Source: Yimella lutea | Lineage (GTDB): Bacteria > Actinomycetota > Actinomycetes > Actinomycetales > Dermatophilaceae | DNA length: 64,000 nucleotides | Reading direction: 5' to 3' | Assembly (NCBI RefSeq): GCF_006715095.1 | Contig: NZ_VFMO01000001.1 | Span: 558,001 to 622,000 of the forward strand | Part shown: piece after piece, positions 48,936 to 57,969 of the stretch | Layout: each line of letters begins with the position of its first letter | Numbering within the stretch: position 1 is the stretch's first letter | The notes under the pieces: model-generated | What the model was told of the DNA's origin: nothing | What the model saw: the letters and a program-made list of their open reading frames with translations, nothing else | Database searches by the model: none | Position numbers and translations under genes: made by a program

Positions 48936-50225
48936 TCATGCGACAGCCCGGGTCGCCGCCACCATGGCTGCGCCGATCTTCTCCACCTCGTCCGGGGAGC
49001 AGACGTACGGCGGCATCGCGTAGATCAGGTCTCGGAACGGGCGCAGCCACACGCCGTGTTCCAGAGCGACCCGGGACGCTGCGGCGTGGTCGCGCGGCGC
49101 GTCGAGCTGAATGATTCCGACAGCTCCGATCGACCGGACGTCGGCTACTCCCGGCAGTGCACGGGCGGGTTCGATCCTCGAAGACAGCCGTGAGCCAAGC
49201 GAATTCACGCGCTCGAGGAGGTCGTCGCCGAGCAGGTCGATGGATGCGGACGCGACCGCACACGCCAACGGGTTCGCCATGAAGGTCGGCCCGTGCATGA
49301 GGGCGCCGGCAGGATCGGCCGAGACTGCATCGGCGACCTGCGAGGTGCACAACACTGCGGCAAGGGTCAGATACCCGCCGGTCAACGCCTTTCCGACACA
49401 CAGGACGTCGGGGACGACGCCGCACCGGTCGGCCGCCCACATCGTGCCGGTACGGCCGAATCCGGTTGCTATCTCGTCGAACACCAGCAGCGCGCCGGAT
49501 GACCGGGCGAGGTCGCCGAGCACGCGAACCGCCGACGGTGGATGGATCCACATCCCTCCGGCTCCCTGGAGCACCGGCTCGACGATCACCGCGGCGATGT
49601 CGTCCGCGTGCTTTTCGAAGAGTGCTCGCGTCTCGACCTCCCAGGCGGAGATGTCGGCGTCCAACCCACCGGGCGGTTGTGGCGCGAAGATCTGCTGCGG
49701 CAGCACCCCTCGAAAGAGCGTGTGCATCCCGTTCACCGGGTCGGTGACGCTCATCGGGGACATCGTGTCGCCGTGATACCCGTCACGGATCGTGAACACC
49801 TTCGAGCGCGGACGGCCCGCGGCGGCGTGCGCCTGCCAGGCCATCTTCAACGCGACCTCGACGGCGACCGAGCCACTGTCGGCGAAGAACACGTGCTGCA
49901 GCGAGTCACCCGGTGCGAGGCGAATGAGCTTGTCGGCCAACGTGATCGCGGGCTGGTGGGTCAATCCACCGAACATGACGTGCGACATGCGGTCGAGTTG
50001 CGAGCGGGCGGCCGCGTCCAGTTCCGGTACCGCATACCCGTGGATCGCGCACCACCACGAGGCCATGGCGTCGATGACCTCGTGGCGCTCGCCATCGGCT
50101 GTCCGCAACCGAAGTCGCACGCCCGACGCCGACTCGACCAGGTGCGTCGTGGTGGGTCGGGTGGCGGATGCGTATGGATGCCAAAGGTGTTCACGGTCGA
50201 AGTCGAATAGGTCTGGCGACGGCAC
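48936..50225 (-). CDS. bioA: Adenosylmethionine-8-amino-7-oxononanoate aminotransferase
   Basis: A 429-residue PLP-dependent class III aminotransferase converting KAPA to DAPA with SAM as amino donor. The PLP-binding aspartate lies in LLVFDEIATGFGRTGTMWA and the lysine in VGKALTGGYL; the SAM-enzyme signature WWCAIHGYAVPELD is near residue 53. With bioD and bioB it covers the last three steps of biotin synthesis. No bioF (KAPA synthase) gene is in the window. Confidence 0.95.
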   Translation of the reverse strand: MPSPDLFDFDREHLWHPYASATRPTTTHLVESASGVRLRLRTADGERHEVIDAMASWWCAIHGYAVPELDAAARSQLDRMSHVMFGGLTHQPAITLADKLIRLAPGDSLQHVFFADSGSVAVEVALKMAWQAHAAAGRPRSKVFTIRDGYHGDTMSPMSVTDPVNGMHTLFRGVLPQQIFAPQPPGGLDADISAWEVETRALFEKHADDIAAVIVEPVLQGAGGMWIHPPSAVRVLGDLARSSGALLVFDEIATGFGRTGTMWAADRCGVVPDVLCVGKALTGGYLTLAAVLCTSQVADAVSADPAGALMHGPTFMANPLACAVASASIDLLGDDLLERVNSLGSRLSSRIEPARALPGVADVRSIGAVGIIQLDAPRDHAAASRVALEHGVWLRPFRDLIYAMPPYVCSPDEVEKIGAAMVAATRAVA

Positions 50226-50241
50226 CCGCCCATCAAACAGC

Positions 50242-50272
50242 AGGAGGGTCCGGGTAGCGCCCGGACCCTCCT
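50242..50272 (-). terminator. Strong stem-loop terminator
   Basis: Perfect 13-bp stem AGGAGGGTCCGGG / CCCGGACCCTCCT with a 5-nt loop, between the end of the DUF4282 gene and the start of bioA. It should separate the two transcripts. Confidence 0.8.
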
Positions 50273-50288
50273 ACCTCGAAGTAATGCG

Positions 50289-50969
50289 TCAGTCGCGCTT
50301 GCGAGTGAGCTTGGCGACGTTGACCGCCAGTTCCAGCAGAACGCGCGCGCCGAAGATCACGGCACCTACGATGGCCAGGTCGGCGAGCATGTTGAGGACG
50401 GCCGGGAAGACCTTCATCTTCATCGTGACGCTGTTGTCGCCGTCACCCATGGTGTCGCCCATGAAGCCGTGCAGGATGTCGGTCAGACCCCAGAGGATCG
50501 CAGCCGCGCTGATCAGCATGAAGGCGAGCGGCGCGATCTTCTCGGTGAGCGACTTGCTGAACTTGTCGCTGAACATCGCGCCGGCGCCGTCGCCACCACC
50601 GGAGTTACCGGTCGGCTGGAAGCCACTCTGGTTGCCCGAACGGCCGGTGCCGTAGGCGGGAGAGTTGTCGCCGTAGGACTGCTGGCCGTAGGACTGCCCG
50701 GAGTTCTGTGAACCCTGGCCGTAACCCTGCGCGGCAGACGAACCGCCACCCTGGGACCCCCACTCCTGGGTGGACTGCGAACCGGCCTGGTTGTCGGCCT
50801 CGGGCGAACCCCAGTTCTGGCCGAGCGAGCCGCCCTGGCCGCCTGCCTGCTGCTGACCGTAACCCTGGCTCGAACCCTGGCTCGAACCCTGGCCCGCGTC
50901 CCCTTGGCCCCAGTTCTGGCCGAGCGAGCCGCCCTGGCCGTCGTACGACCCGCCTGTCGGCTGTGACAT
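50289..50969 (-). CDS. DUF4282 membrane protein with Q/G/S-rich tail
   Basis: A 226-residue protein. The first 130 residues are low-complexity, with GGSLGQNWG repeated and many GYGQ and QGSS units; the rest is a DUF4282 domain with two membrane helices (PLAFMLISAAAILWGLTDIL, and ADLAIVGAVIFGARVLLELA). Function unknown. ATG 50969 has a strong ribosome-binding site (AGGAGGAAG). It lies inside the biotin gene group but is bounded by a terminator, so it is probably its own unit. Confidence 0.8.
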   Translation of the reverse strand: MSQPTGGSYDGQGGSLGQNWGQGDAGQGSSQGSSQGYGQQQAGGQGGSLGQNWGSPEADNQAGSQSTQEWGSQGGGSSAAQGYGQGSQNSGQSYGQQSYGDNSPAYGTGRSGNQSGFQPTGNSGGGDGAGAMFSDKFSKSLTEKIAPLAFMLISAAAILWGLTDILHGFMGDTMGDGDNSVTMKMKVFPAVLNMLADLAIVGAVIFGARVLLELAVNVAKLTRKRD

Positions 50970-51078
50970 CTGCTTCCTCCTGAAGTCGTGCGGCCTGCCT
51001 CGGCCGCTCGGATCAAACCTAGTTCGCTCGCCGCGCCGACGGTGAGGGTTTCCTCGGCGATTCCGCAAAACGGGTCGT

Positions 51079-51276
51079 TCAACCGCCCTCCAACTCACCG
51101 TGCTGGACGCAGGTCGCGCTCCAGTGTGTCGGGGTGACCTGCACCTTCATCCGGCGTTTGCACTTCGTACAGAACCGCGGAGGTTCCTCGGCCGCCAACC
51201 AGCGTGCGCACACTTCGTGGTCGCCCTCGGCCACCGGCTCACCGCACCGGGCGCAGTAGCGGTCGTCACTCACCAC
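51079..51276 (-). CDS. bsaP: Biotin synthase auxiliary protein BsaP
   Basis: A 65-residue cysteine-rich protein beginning 4 bp after the bioB stop. Six cysteines are visible: C8-x2-C11, C23, C36-x2-C39 and C56, with HEVCARWLA and PPRFCTKCKRRM conserved. It fits the small actinobacterial protein that carries an iron-sulfur cluster and is required by BioB in mycobacteria. Start may be either of two consecutive GTG codons (51276 or 51273). Confidence 0.82.
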   Translation of the reverse strand: MVSDDRYCARCGEPVAEGDHEVCARWLAAEEPPRFCTKCKRRMKVQVTPTHWSATCVQHGELEGG

Positions 51277-51280
51277 CGGC

Positions 51281-52294
51281 TCACAGGGAAGCGTTCAGTG
51301 CCTTGATCGGCATCTGCAACTCGTCGAGCAGTTCGAGGTCCTGCTTGGGATTGCGTCCCAGGGTGGTCAGGTAGTTGCCGACGATGACGGCGTTGATGCC
51401 GCCCAGCAGTCCGTCGCGCGTGCCCAGGTCACCGAGGGTCAACTCGCGTCCGCCCGCGTATCGCAGGATCGTCCGCGGCATCGCCAACCGGAATGCCGCG
51501 ATCGTGCGCAGCGCGTCCTTGGAGTCCATCGGTTCCAGGTCACCGAACGGGGTGCCGGGGCGCGGGTTGAGGAAGTTCAACGGCACCTCGTGTGGCTCGA
51601 GTTCGGCCAGCTGCGAAGCCAATTCGGCCCGCTGCTCCAGCGTCTCGCCCATACCGACCAGGCCGCCGCAGCACAACTCCATGCCGGACGCCTTCACCAT
51701 CTGGCAGGTGTCCCACCGCTCCTCATAGGAGTGGGTGGTGACGACCCGCGGGAAGAACGACCTCGCGGCCTCGAGGTTGTGGTTGTAACGGTGCACACCC
51801 ATCTCGACCATCTGGTCGACCTGTTCCTGGGTGAGCATGCCGAGGGACGCCGCGACCTGGATGTCGACCGCTTCCTTGATCGCCTTCACGCCGTCGCGCA
51901 TCTGCGACATCAGCCGCTCGTCCGGCCCACGGACCGCGGCGACGATGCAGAACTCGGTCGCGCCGGTGGCGGCGGTCTGCTGCGCGGCCTTCACCAACTC
52001 GGGGATGTTCAGCCACACGCTGCGCACCGGGGAGGTGAACTGACCGGACTGGCTGCAGAAGTGGCAGTCCTCGGGGCAGCCGCCGGTCTTGAGCGAGACG
52101 ATTCCCTCGACCTCGACCTCTTCACCGTTGAACTCCAGTCGCACCTCGTGGGCCAGAGCGAGCAGGTCCGGGAGCATCTCGTCCGGCGTGCGCAGCACCT
52201 CGACGATCTCGTCGTAGGTGAGTCCTTCGCCCTTGATGAGGACGCGGTCCCGCGCGCGTTCGAGGATCGAGGTGTTCGCTGTGGTGCTGGTCAT
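51281..52294 (-). CDS. bioB: Biotin synthase
   Basis: A 337-residue radical SAM enzyme inserting sulfur into dethiobiotin. The SAM-cluster motif is C73-P-E-D-C77-H-F-C80, and the second-cluster residues are visible in [13 protein letters not shown] and [14 protein letters not shown] 52294 is used; the longer frame upstream crosses the promoter of the divergent TetR gene. Coupled closely to bsaP. Confidence 0.95.
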   Translation of the reverse strand: MTSTTANTSILERARDRVLIKGEGLTYDEIVEVLRTPDEMLPDLLALAHEVRLEFNGEEVEVEGIVSLKTGGCPEDCHFCSQSGQFTSPVRSVWLNIPELVKAAQQTAATGATEFCIVAAVRGPDERLMSQMRDGVKAIKEAVDIQVAASLGMLTQEQVDQMVEMGVHRYNHNLEAARSFFPRVVTTHSYEERWDTCQMVKASGMELCCGGLVGMGETLEQRAELASQLAELEPHEVPLNFLNPRPGTPFGDLEPMDSKDALRTIAAFRLAMPRTILRYAGGRELTLGDLGTRDGLLGGINAVIVGNYLTTLGRNPKQDLELLDELQMPIKALNASL

Positions 52295-52383
52295 GGCGCA
52301 CGATCCTGCCGCAGGCCGGCACAGGGCTTTCGCCGGACCCGCTACTCGGCGGTCACCGGGGCCGGCGTGGCGCAACTCACTGA

Positions 52384-52397
52384 GTGCAAAGTTGCAC
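52384..52397. promoter_or_regulatory. Candidate TetR operator over the -35 box
   Basis: Palindrome GTGCAA-AG-TTGCAC. Its right arm TTGCAC can serve as -35, with a plausible -10 AAATAT at 52416-52421 and the TetR GTG start at 52428, giving a nearly leaderless message. It also lies 90 bp upstream of bioB on the other strand. Confidence 0.5.
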
Positions 52398-52427
52398 CCT
52401 CCGCCCCCAAAGGGCAAATATTGACCA

Positions 52428-53033
52428 GTGCCCGAATCCGACCTCCATGAGCTCAGCCGGCGCTCGCTGAACAAGCACCGCACCGCCCAGCGGATCACCC
52501 GCTGCGCCCAGCGGTTGGCCGCCGATCACGGTTACGACGAGTTCACCCTCGACCAACTCGCCGACGCCGCCGAGGTGTCGCGCCGGACGTTGTTCAACTA
52601 CTTCCCCACGAAACTCGACGCCGTCCTCGGAGACGGTCCGCGCATCGACGCCGCCACCCTCGCGACGTTCAAAGCGGGTGGGCCTACGGGGGTCCTGATC
52701 GACGACTGCGTCGAGATGGTCAGGGTCATGTTCGACGACCCGGAACTCGACCGGGCGGCCATGGTCAAGGTGACGCAGTGCTTCGAGCGCAATCCGAAAC
52801 TCACCCATGAGGCCCTGCAGCGCGCACGTCACCACATCGGTGAGTTCGCCGGCGTGATCGGTGAACGAGAAGACCTGCCGCCCGACCACCCGCGCGTCCG
52901 GGTCGCGATCGCCACTTTGCTGGCACTGGTCGAAGTGACCATGCAGCAGTTCGTGGCCGACGAGGGCGCCCACTCCTTCAACGAGTTCTACGCCGCCAAT
53001 CTCCAGGTCGCGCACGACCTGCTCGGCCGCTGA
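52428..53033 (+). CDS. TetR-family transcriptional regulator
   Basis: A 201-residue repressor. The N-terminal helix-turn-helix is [21 protein letters not shown] (about residues 38-58) followed by the KLDAVLG start of helix 4; the C-terminal ligand domain is not specific. It is followed after 44 bp by the MmpL gene, which it most likely controls together with itself. GTG start. Confidence 0.88.
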   Translation: MPESDLHELSRRSLNKHRTAQRITRCAQRLAADHGYDEFTLDQLADAAEVSRRTLFNYFPTKLDAVLGDGPRIDAATLATFKAGGPTGVLIDDCVEMVRVMFDDPELDRAAMVKVTQCFERNPKLTHEALQRARHHIGEFAGVIGEREDLPPDHPRVRVAIATLLALVEVTMQQFVADEGAHSFNEFYAANLQVAHDLLGR

Positions 53034-53077
53034 CCGCGATTCCCGACGACTTCCACCCGCACGAGAAGAAAGAAGCT

Positions 53078-55381
53078 ATGGCTACCTTCCTGTACCGCCT
53101 CGGCAGTACGGCCTACCGCAAATGGCCGGTGTTCATCGCCGCCTGGCTGCTGGCCGTGATCGGATTCGGCGCGCTCGCCGGCGCCGTCTCCAAGCCGATG
53201 GCCGACTCCTTCAGCATTCCCGGAATTCCTTCGCTCCAGGCGCAGGACATGCAGAAGAAGCTGTTCCCGGACGCCAAGGACGTCGAGAACGCCGCCACGG
53301 TCAACGTCGTGCTGGCCGCGCCCGAGGGCCACTCGCTGCGCGAGGCGAAGTACCAGCAGGCCGCCGGTGCGCTGGTCAAGGACCTCGCCACCGTCCCGCA
53401 GATGCCGAAGACGCAGATCGCGCCGCCGGTGCCCGCAGCCGATGCGCAGTACAAGATGGCCGTGCAGGGCGCGATGAAGAACGGTGCTCCGAAGGCCGTC
53501 GCCGAGGCGAACGCGAAGGTGCTCCTGCCGCTCTCCGCAGACGGCCGGGTCGGCACGATCACCTTCGATTTCGACGTACCTGCCGTACCGGACGTGAAGC
53601 CGGCGACCAAGGACAAGCTGACCGAGGTGCTTCAAAAGCACGCGAAGACCAGCGGTATGCAGATCGAGGTCAACGGTCAGGGCATGCAGGCGATCCCGGA
53701 GACCGGCGGCAGTGCTGAGCTGATCGGTATCGCCGTCGCCGCGATCGTCCTGATCATCACCTTCGGCTCGCTCGTAGCCGCCGGTATGCCGATCATCGCC
53801 GCGTTCTTCGGTGTCGCGATGGGCATGATCGGGATGTACATCGCTACCGCCTTCACGACCATCGGCACCACCACGCCGATCCTCGCGACGATGATCGGCC
53901 TCGCGGTCGGCATCGACTACACGCTGTTCATCCTGGCTCGCTACCGCGCGGAGCTGCGGCACACCGAGGATCGTGCGCATGCCGCAGGTCTTGCTGTCGG
54001 AAAGGCCGGTTCCGCCGTCGTGTTCGCCGGTCTGACCGTGCTGATCGCCCTGGCGGCGCTCGCCGTCGTCGGCATCCCGTTCCTGACCTCGATGGGTATG
54101 GCAGCTGCCGGCACGGTGTTCTTCGCGGTGCTCGTCGCCCTCACCCTGCTGCCCGCGATCCTCGGAATGTTCAAGAGCAAGGCCTTCGCCGGACGCGTCC
54201 GTCGTCACAAGGACCCGCTGGACGAGGACGGTCGCCCGCTCAACAACGGCGTCCGCTGGGCCCGTTTCCTGGGCAAGAAGCCGGCCGCCATCGTCGCTCT
54301 CGTGGTCGTGTTGCTCGGTGCGCTGGCCGTGCCGATGAAGGACCTGCACCTCGCGTTGCCCACCGACTCCACGGCCGCCAAGTCGACTACGCAGCGCAAG
54401 GCTGCTGACCTGGTCGCCGGGGCGTTCGGCGAAGGGCGGCAGTCCCCGCTGGTGACCGTCGTGGACGGTTCGTCGCTGAAGACCCCGCAGGAGCGCGTCG
54501 CCGCCTACAACAAGGTCGTCCAGTGGGCGGCCGGGCAGGACAACGTCGCGAACGCCCAGATGGTCGCGGTCAACAAGGACATGTCGGGCGCTCAGGTGCT
54601 CATCACGCCCAAGACCGCCGCTGACGACACGAAGACCGAGGACCTGCTGCACGCGCTGCGCGGCGGTGAGTCCGGCATCGAGTCGCAGACCAGGACCGAC
54701 ATCGGGATCACCGGTGTGACCGCCATCCAGACGGACGTCTCGGAGCGGCTGACCGAGGCGCTGCCGATCTACCTCGCGGTGGTCATCGGCCTGGCGTTCC
54801 TCCTGCTGTTGCTGGTCTTCCGGTCGCTGCTGGTGCCGCTGACCGCGACGCTCGGCTTCCTGCTGTCGGTGCTTGCGACGCTCGGTGCGACCGTGCTGAT
54901 CTTCCAGGAAGGCACGTTCGGCCTCGTCGAAGGCGCACCGCTGGTGAGCTTCATGCCGATCATCCTGATCGGTCTGGTGTTCGGCCTGGCGATGGATTAC
55001 CAGGTCTTCCTGGTCACCCGGATGCGGGAGGCGTACGTGCACGGCATGTCGGCCCGCGAGGCGGTGGTCGACGGCTTCCGCCACGGCGCCCGTGTGGTCT
55101 CCGCGGCTGCGGCGATCATGATCTCCGTCTTCGCCGCGTTCATCCTGCAGGACAACTCGCTGATCCAATCGATGGGCTTCGCGCTGGCGATCGCGGTCTT
55201 CTTCGACGCGTTCGTCATCCGGATGACGCTCATCCCGGCACTCATGTACCTGATGGGCGACAAGGCGTGGTCCCTGCCGAAGTGGCTGGACAAGATCCTG
55301 CCGTCGGTCGACGTCGAGGGCGAGAAGCTCGTCGGTATCCACCCGGAGCTGGAGAAGGAGCCGGTGCTCGAGGACGACTGA
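53078..55381 (+). CDS. MMPL-family (RND) membrane exporter
   Basis: A 767-residue transporter with twelve helices in two halves, each with a large outer loop (about residues 40-205 and 420-560). The helix-4 region GLAVGIDYTLFILARYR and its repeat GLVFGLAMDYQVFLVTRMREA carry the proton-relay acidic residues typical of MmpL. Substrates of relatives are lipids or drugs. Paired with a TetR regulator, so likely induced by its substrate or a related hydrophobic compound. Confidence 0.92.
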   Translation: MATFLYRLGSTAYRKWPVFIAAWLLAVIGFGALAGAVSKPMADSFSIPGIPSLQAQDMQKKLFPDAKDVENAATVNVVLAAPEGHSLREAKYQQAAGALVKDLATVPQMPKTQIAPPVPAADAQYKMAVQGAMKNGAPKAVAEANAKVLLPLSADGRVGTITFDFDVPAVPDVKPATKDKLTEVLQKHAKTSGMQIEVNGQGMQAIPETGGSAELIGIAVAAIVLIITFGSLVAAGMPIIAAFFGVAMGMIGMYIATAFTTIGTTTPILATMIGLAVGIDYTLFILARYRAELRHTEDRAHAAGLAVGKAGSAVVFAGLTVLIALAALAVVGIPFLTSMGMAAAGTVFFAVLVALTLLPAILGMFKSKAFAGRVRRHKDPLDEDGRPLNNGVRWARFLGKKPAAIVALVVVLLGALAVPMKDLHLALPTDSTAAKSTTQRKAADLVAGAFGEGRQSPLVTVVDGSSLKTPQERVAAYNKVVQWAAGQDNVANAQMVAVNKDMSGAQVLITPKTAADDTKTEDLLHALRGGESGIESQTRTDIGITGVTAIQTDVSERLTEALPIYLAVVIGLAFLLLLLVFRSLLVPLTATLGFLLSVLATLGATVLIFQEGTFGLVEGAPLVSFMPIILIGLVFGLAMDYQVFLVTRMREAYVHGMSAREAVVDGFRHGARVVSAAAAIMISVFAAFILQDNSLIQSMGFALAIAVFFDAFVIRMTLIPALMYLMGDKAWSLPKWLDKILPSVDVEGEKLVGIHPELEKEPVLEDD

Positions 55382-55403
55382 TCCTCGGGCCCACACAGCA
55401 GGC

Positions 55404-55440
55404 GGGGTCGCGCCCTTTTTTCGGGGGAGGGCGCGACCCC
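55404..55440 (+). terminator. Stem-loop terminator with T-rich loop
   Basis: Perfect 12-bp stem GGGGTCGCGCCC / GGGCGCGACCCC; the T run lies in the 13-nt loop rather than after the stem. Follows the MmpL gene. Confidence 0.7.
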
Positions 55441-55505
55441 GTCGTCATACCCGCCCCAGCCCCGGAAAGACGCAAAGTTCGGTCGGTCGCACGCGGCAGT
55501 CCGGA

Positions 55506-55521
55506 TGTGAGTCATGTCACA
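55506..55521. promoter_or_regulatory. CRP/GlxR-like binding site upstream of rpf
   Basis: TGTGAGTCATGTCACA is a perfect TGTGA-N6-TCACA palindrome, the actinobacterial CRP/GlxR consensus. A second overlapping dyad GTCAC-ATTTC-GTGAC (55516-55530) adjoins it. In Mycobacterium tuberculosis CRP is known to control rpfA, so the context supports a real site. Confidence 0.75.
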
Positions 55522-55544
55522 TTTCGTGACCTTCCTGTAACACT

Positions 55545-56532
<988 letters not shown>

Positions 56533-56554
56533 TCACCGGGTAGTCACCCCCCTG

Positions 56555-56595
56555 AACGAATCCCCCGGACGCGTCACGCGTCCGGGGGATTCGTT
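56555..56595. terminator. Very strong terminator, 19-bp stem
   Basis: AACGAATCCCCCGGACGCG pairs perfectly with its complement across a 3-nt TCA loop. It lies between the rpf gene and the convergent M1 peptidase gene and can serve both. Confidence 0.9.
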
Positions 56596-56609
56596 CTGTC
56601 GCGGAACGG

Positions 56610-57914
56610 TCAGCGAGGCAACGGCGGCAGCGGCAGCGCGTACACCCATGCGTCGATCAGGTCGTCGATGCGGACGCCGCTGTGCTCGCCGGCGAACGCC
56701 ACGAATTCCTGTGTGGACACGTTCTTCCCGTTGTAGGCCTTGACCCAGTCCTGCAGCATCGCGAAGAAGCAGGAGTCGCCCAGACGCTTGCGCACCGCGT
56801 GGACGGTGAGCGCGCCGCGCTTGTAGACGCGGTCGTCGAAGACGTCCGCCTGGCCCGGGTCGCCGAGCAACAGATCCTGCGTCTTGCGCGTGAGACCGGC
56901 GTGGTGCTCGGCGGCACGCTCGTCGGTCGAGGGCCCGCCGGACTCCTGTGACCACAGCCACTCGGCGTAGCAGGCGAAGCCCTCGTGCAGCCAGATGTCT
57001 TTGAGCGAGTGCATGGTGACCGCGTTGCCGAACCACTGGTGTGACAGTTCGTGCGCGATCAGACGCTGGGCGTCCCATCCACGGTTGAGGAAGTTCGTGC
57101 CGAAGATCGACAGCGACTGTGCTTCGAGCGGGATCTCCAGCGGCTCGTCGGTGACCACGACGCGGTAGACATCGAACGGGTACGGCCCGAAGAGGCGGGT
57201 GAAGAACTCCAGCATCGCCGGCTGGTCGGCGAACGCACGCTCGAAGGCGGTCCGTCGCGCCGGCGGCACCGCACCGCTCATCGGGACATCGGCCGACTGC
57301 GGCACCTCGACGTACCGCCCGATCTGGACGGTGGCGAGGTAGGGAGCCATCGGCTCGCGTTGTTCGTAGGTCCACACCACGCGTCCAGCGCGGCGGCGGG
57401 AGGCGGTGCGGATCCCGTTGCACACCACCAGGTAGTCGGGGTGGGTCGCGACCGTGATGGTGTAAGTGGCCTTGTTCGACGTGCGGTCGTTGCAGGGGAA
57501 CCAGCTCGGTGCGCCGCCGGGCTGCGCGGCGACGATCGCGCCGTCCGTGAGCTCTTCCCAACCGGCGTCCCCGACCTCGTCCTTCACCGGTACCGGCACG
57601 CCGCGGTAGGCGACCGTCAGGCGGATCTCCTCGCCCTTGGCGAGTTCCTTGGCCAGCTTGATCCGCAGCCGTGAGTCGCGGTGGGTGTAGCGGGCCACCC
57701 GGACCCCGGAGATCTTGACGACCTTCAACGCGTGCAGGTCGACCACCAGTTCGTCGAGCTTCTTGCAGGCGCGGATGTGCAGCGTCGCCTTGCCGGCGAG
57801 GTTGTTGTTCTCGATCGCGTAGTCGAGGTCGAGGTCGTAATGGGTGACCTCGTACGAGGCATCACCGTGCCCGGGCAGGTAAGGATCGACGGGGCTCTTG
57901 CTCAGGGGGCTCAA
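56610..57914 (-). CDS. M1-family metallopeptidase
   Basis: A 434-residue gluzincin with an N-terminal beta domain and catalytic domain. The zinc site is HELSHQWFGN with the third ligand in LHEGFACYAEW, spacing HExxH-x18-E. The usual exopeptidase motif GxMEN is replaced by IPLEAQSLSIFG, as in a short actinobacterial subgroup. The C-terminal armadillo-like domain of long M1 aminopeptidases is missing, in line with the length. No signal peptide; cytoplasmic peptide turnover is likely. Confidence 0.87.
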   Translation of the reverse strand: MSPLSKSPVDPYLPGHGDASYEVTHYDLDLDYAIENNNLAGKATLHIRACKKLDELVVDLHALKVVKISGVRVARYTHRDSRLRIKLAKELAKGEEIRLTVAYRGVPVPVKDEVGDAGWEELTDGAIVAAQPGGAPSWFPCNDRTSNKATYTITVATHPDYLVVCNGIRTASRRRAGRVVWTYEQREPMAPYLATVQIGRYVEVPQSADVPMSGAVPPARRTAFERAFADQPAMLEFFTRLFGPYPFDVYRVVVTDEPLEIPLEAQSLSIFGTNFLNRGWDAQRLIAHELSHQWFGNAVTMHSLKDIWLHEGFACYAEWLWSQESGGPSTDERAAEHHAGLTRKTQDLLLGDPGQADVFDDRVYKRGALTVHAVRKRLGDSCFFAMLQDWVKAYNGKNVSTQEFVAFAGEHSGVRIDDLIDAWVYALPLPPLPR

Positions 57915-57969
57915 CAGGTTTCACCATCTACAGCGGTAGTCATCGGAAGTGGTTGCAGTAGCGACCGGT

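Noticed and set aside
52988..55396. 802-codon open frame antisense to the MmpL gene
   Set aside because: Strongly charged, Arg/Asp/His-rich translation with no domain; it mirrors a well-supported MmpL gene and is a product of high GC third positions.
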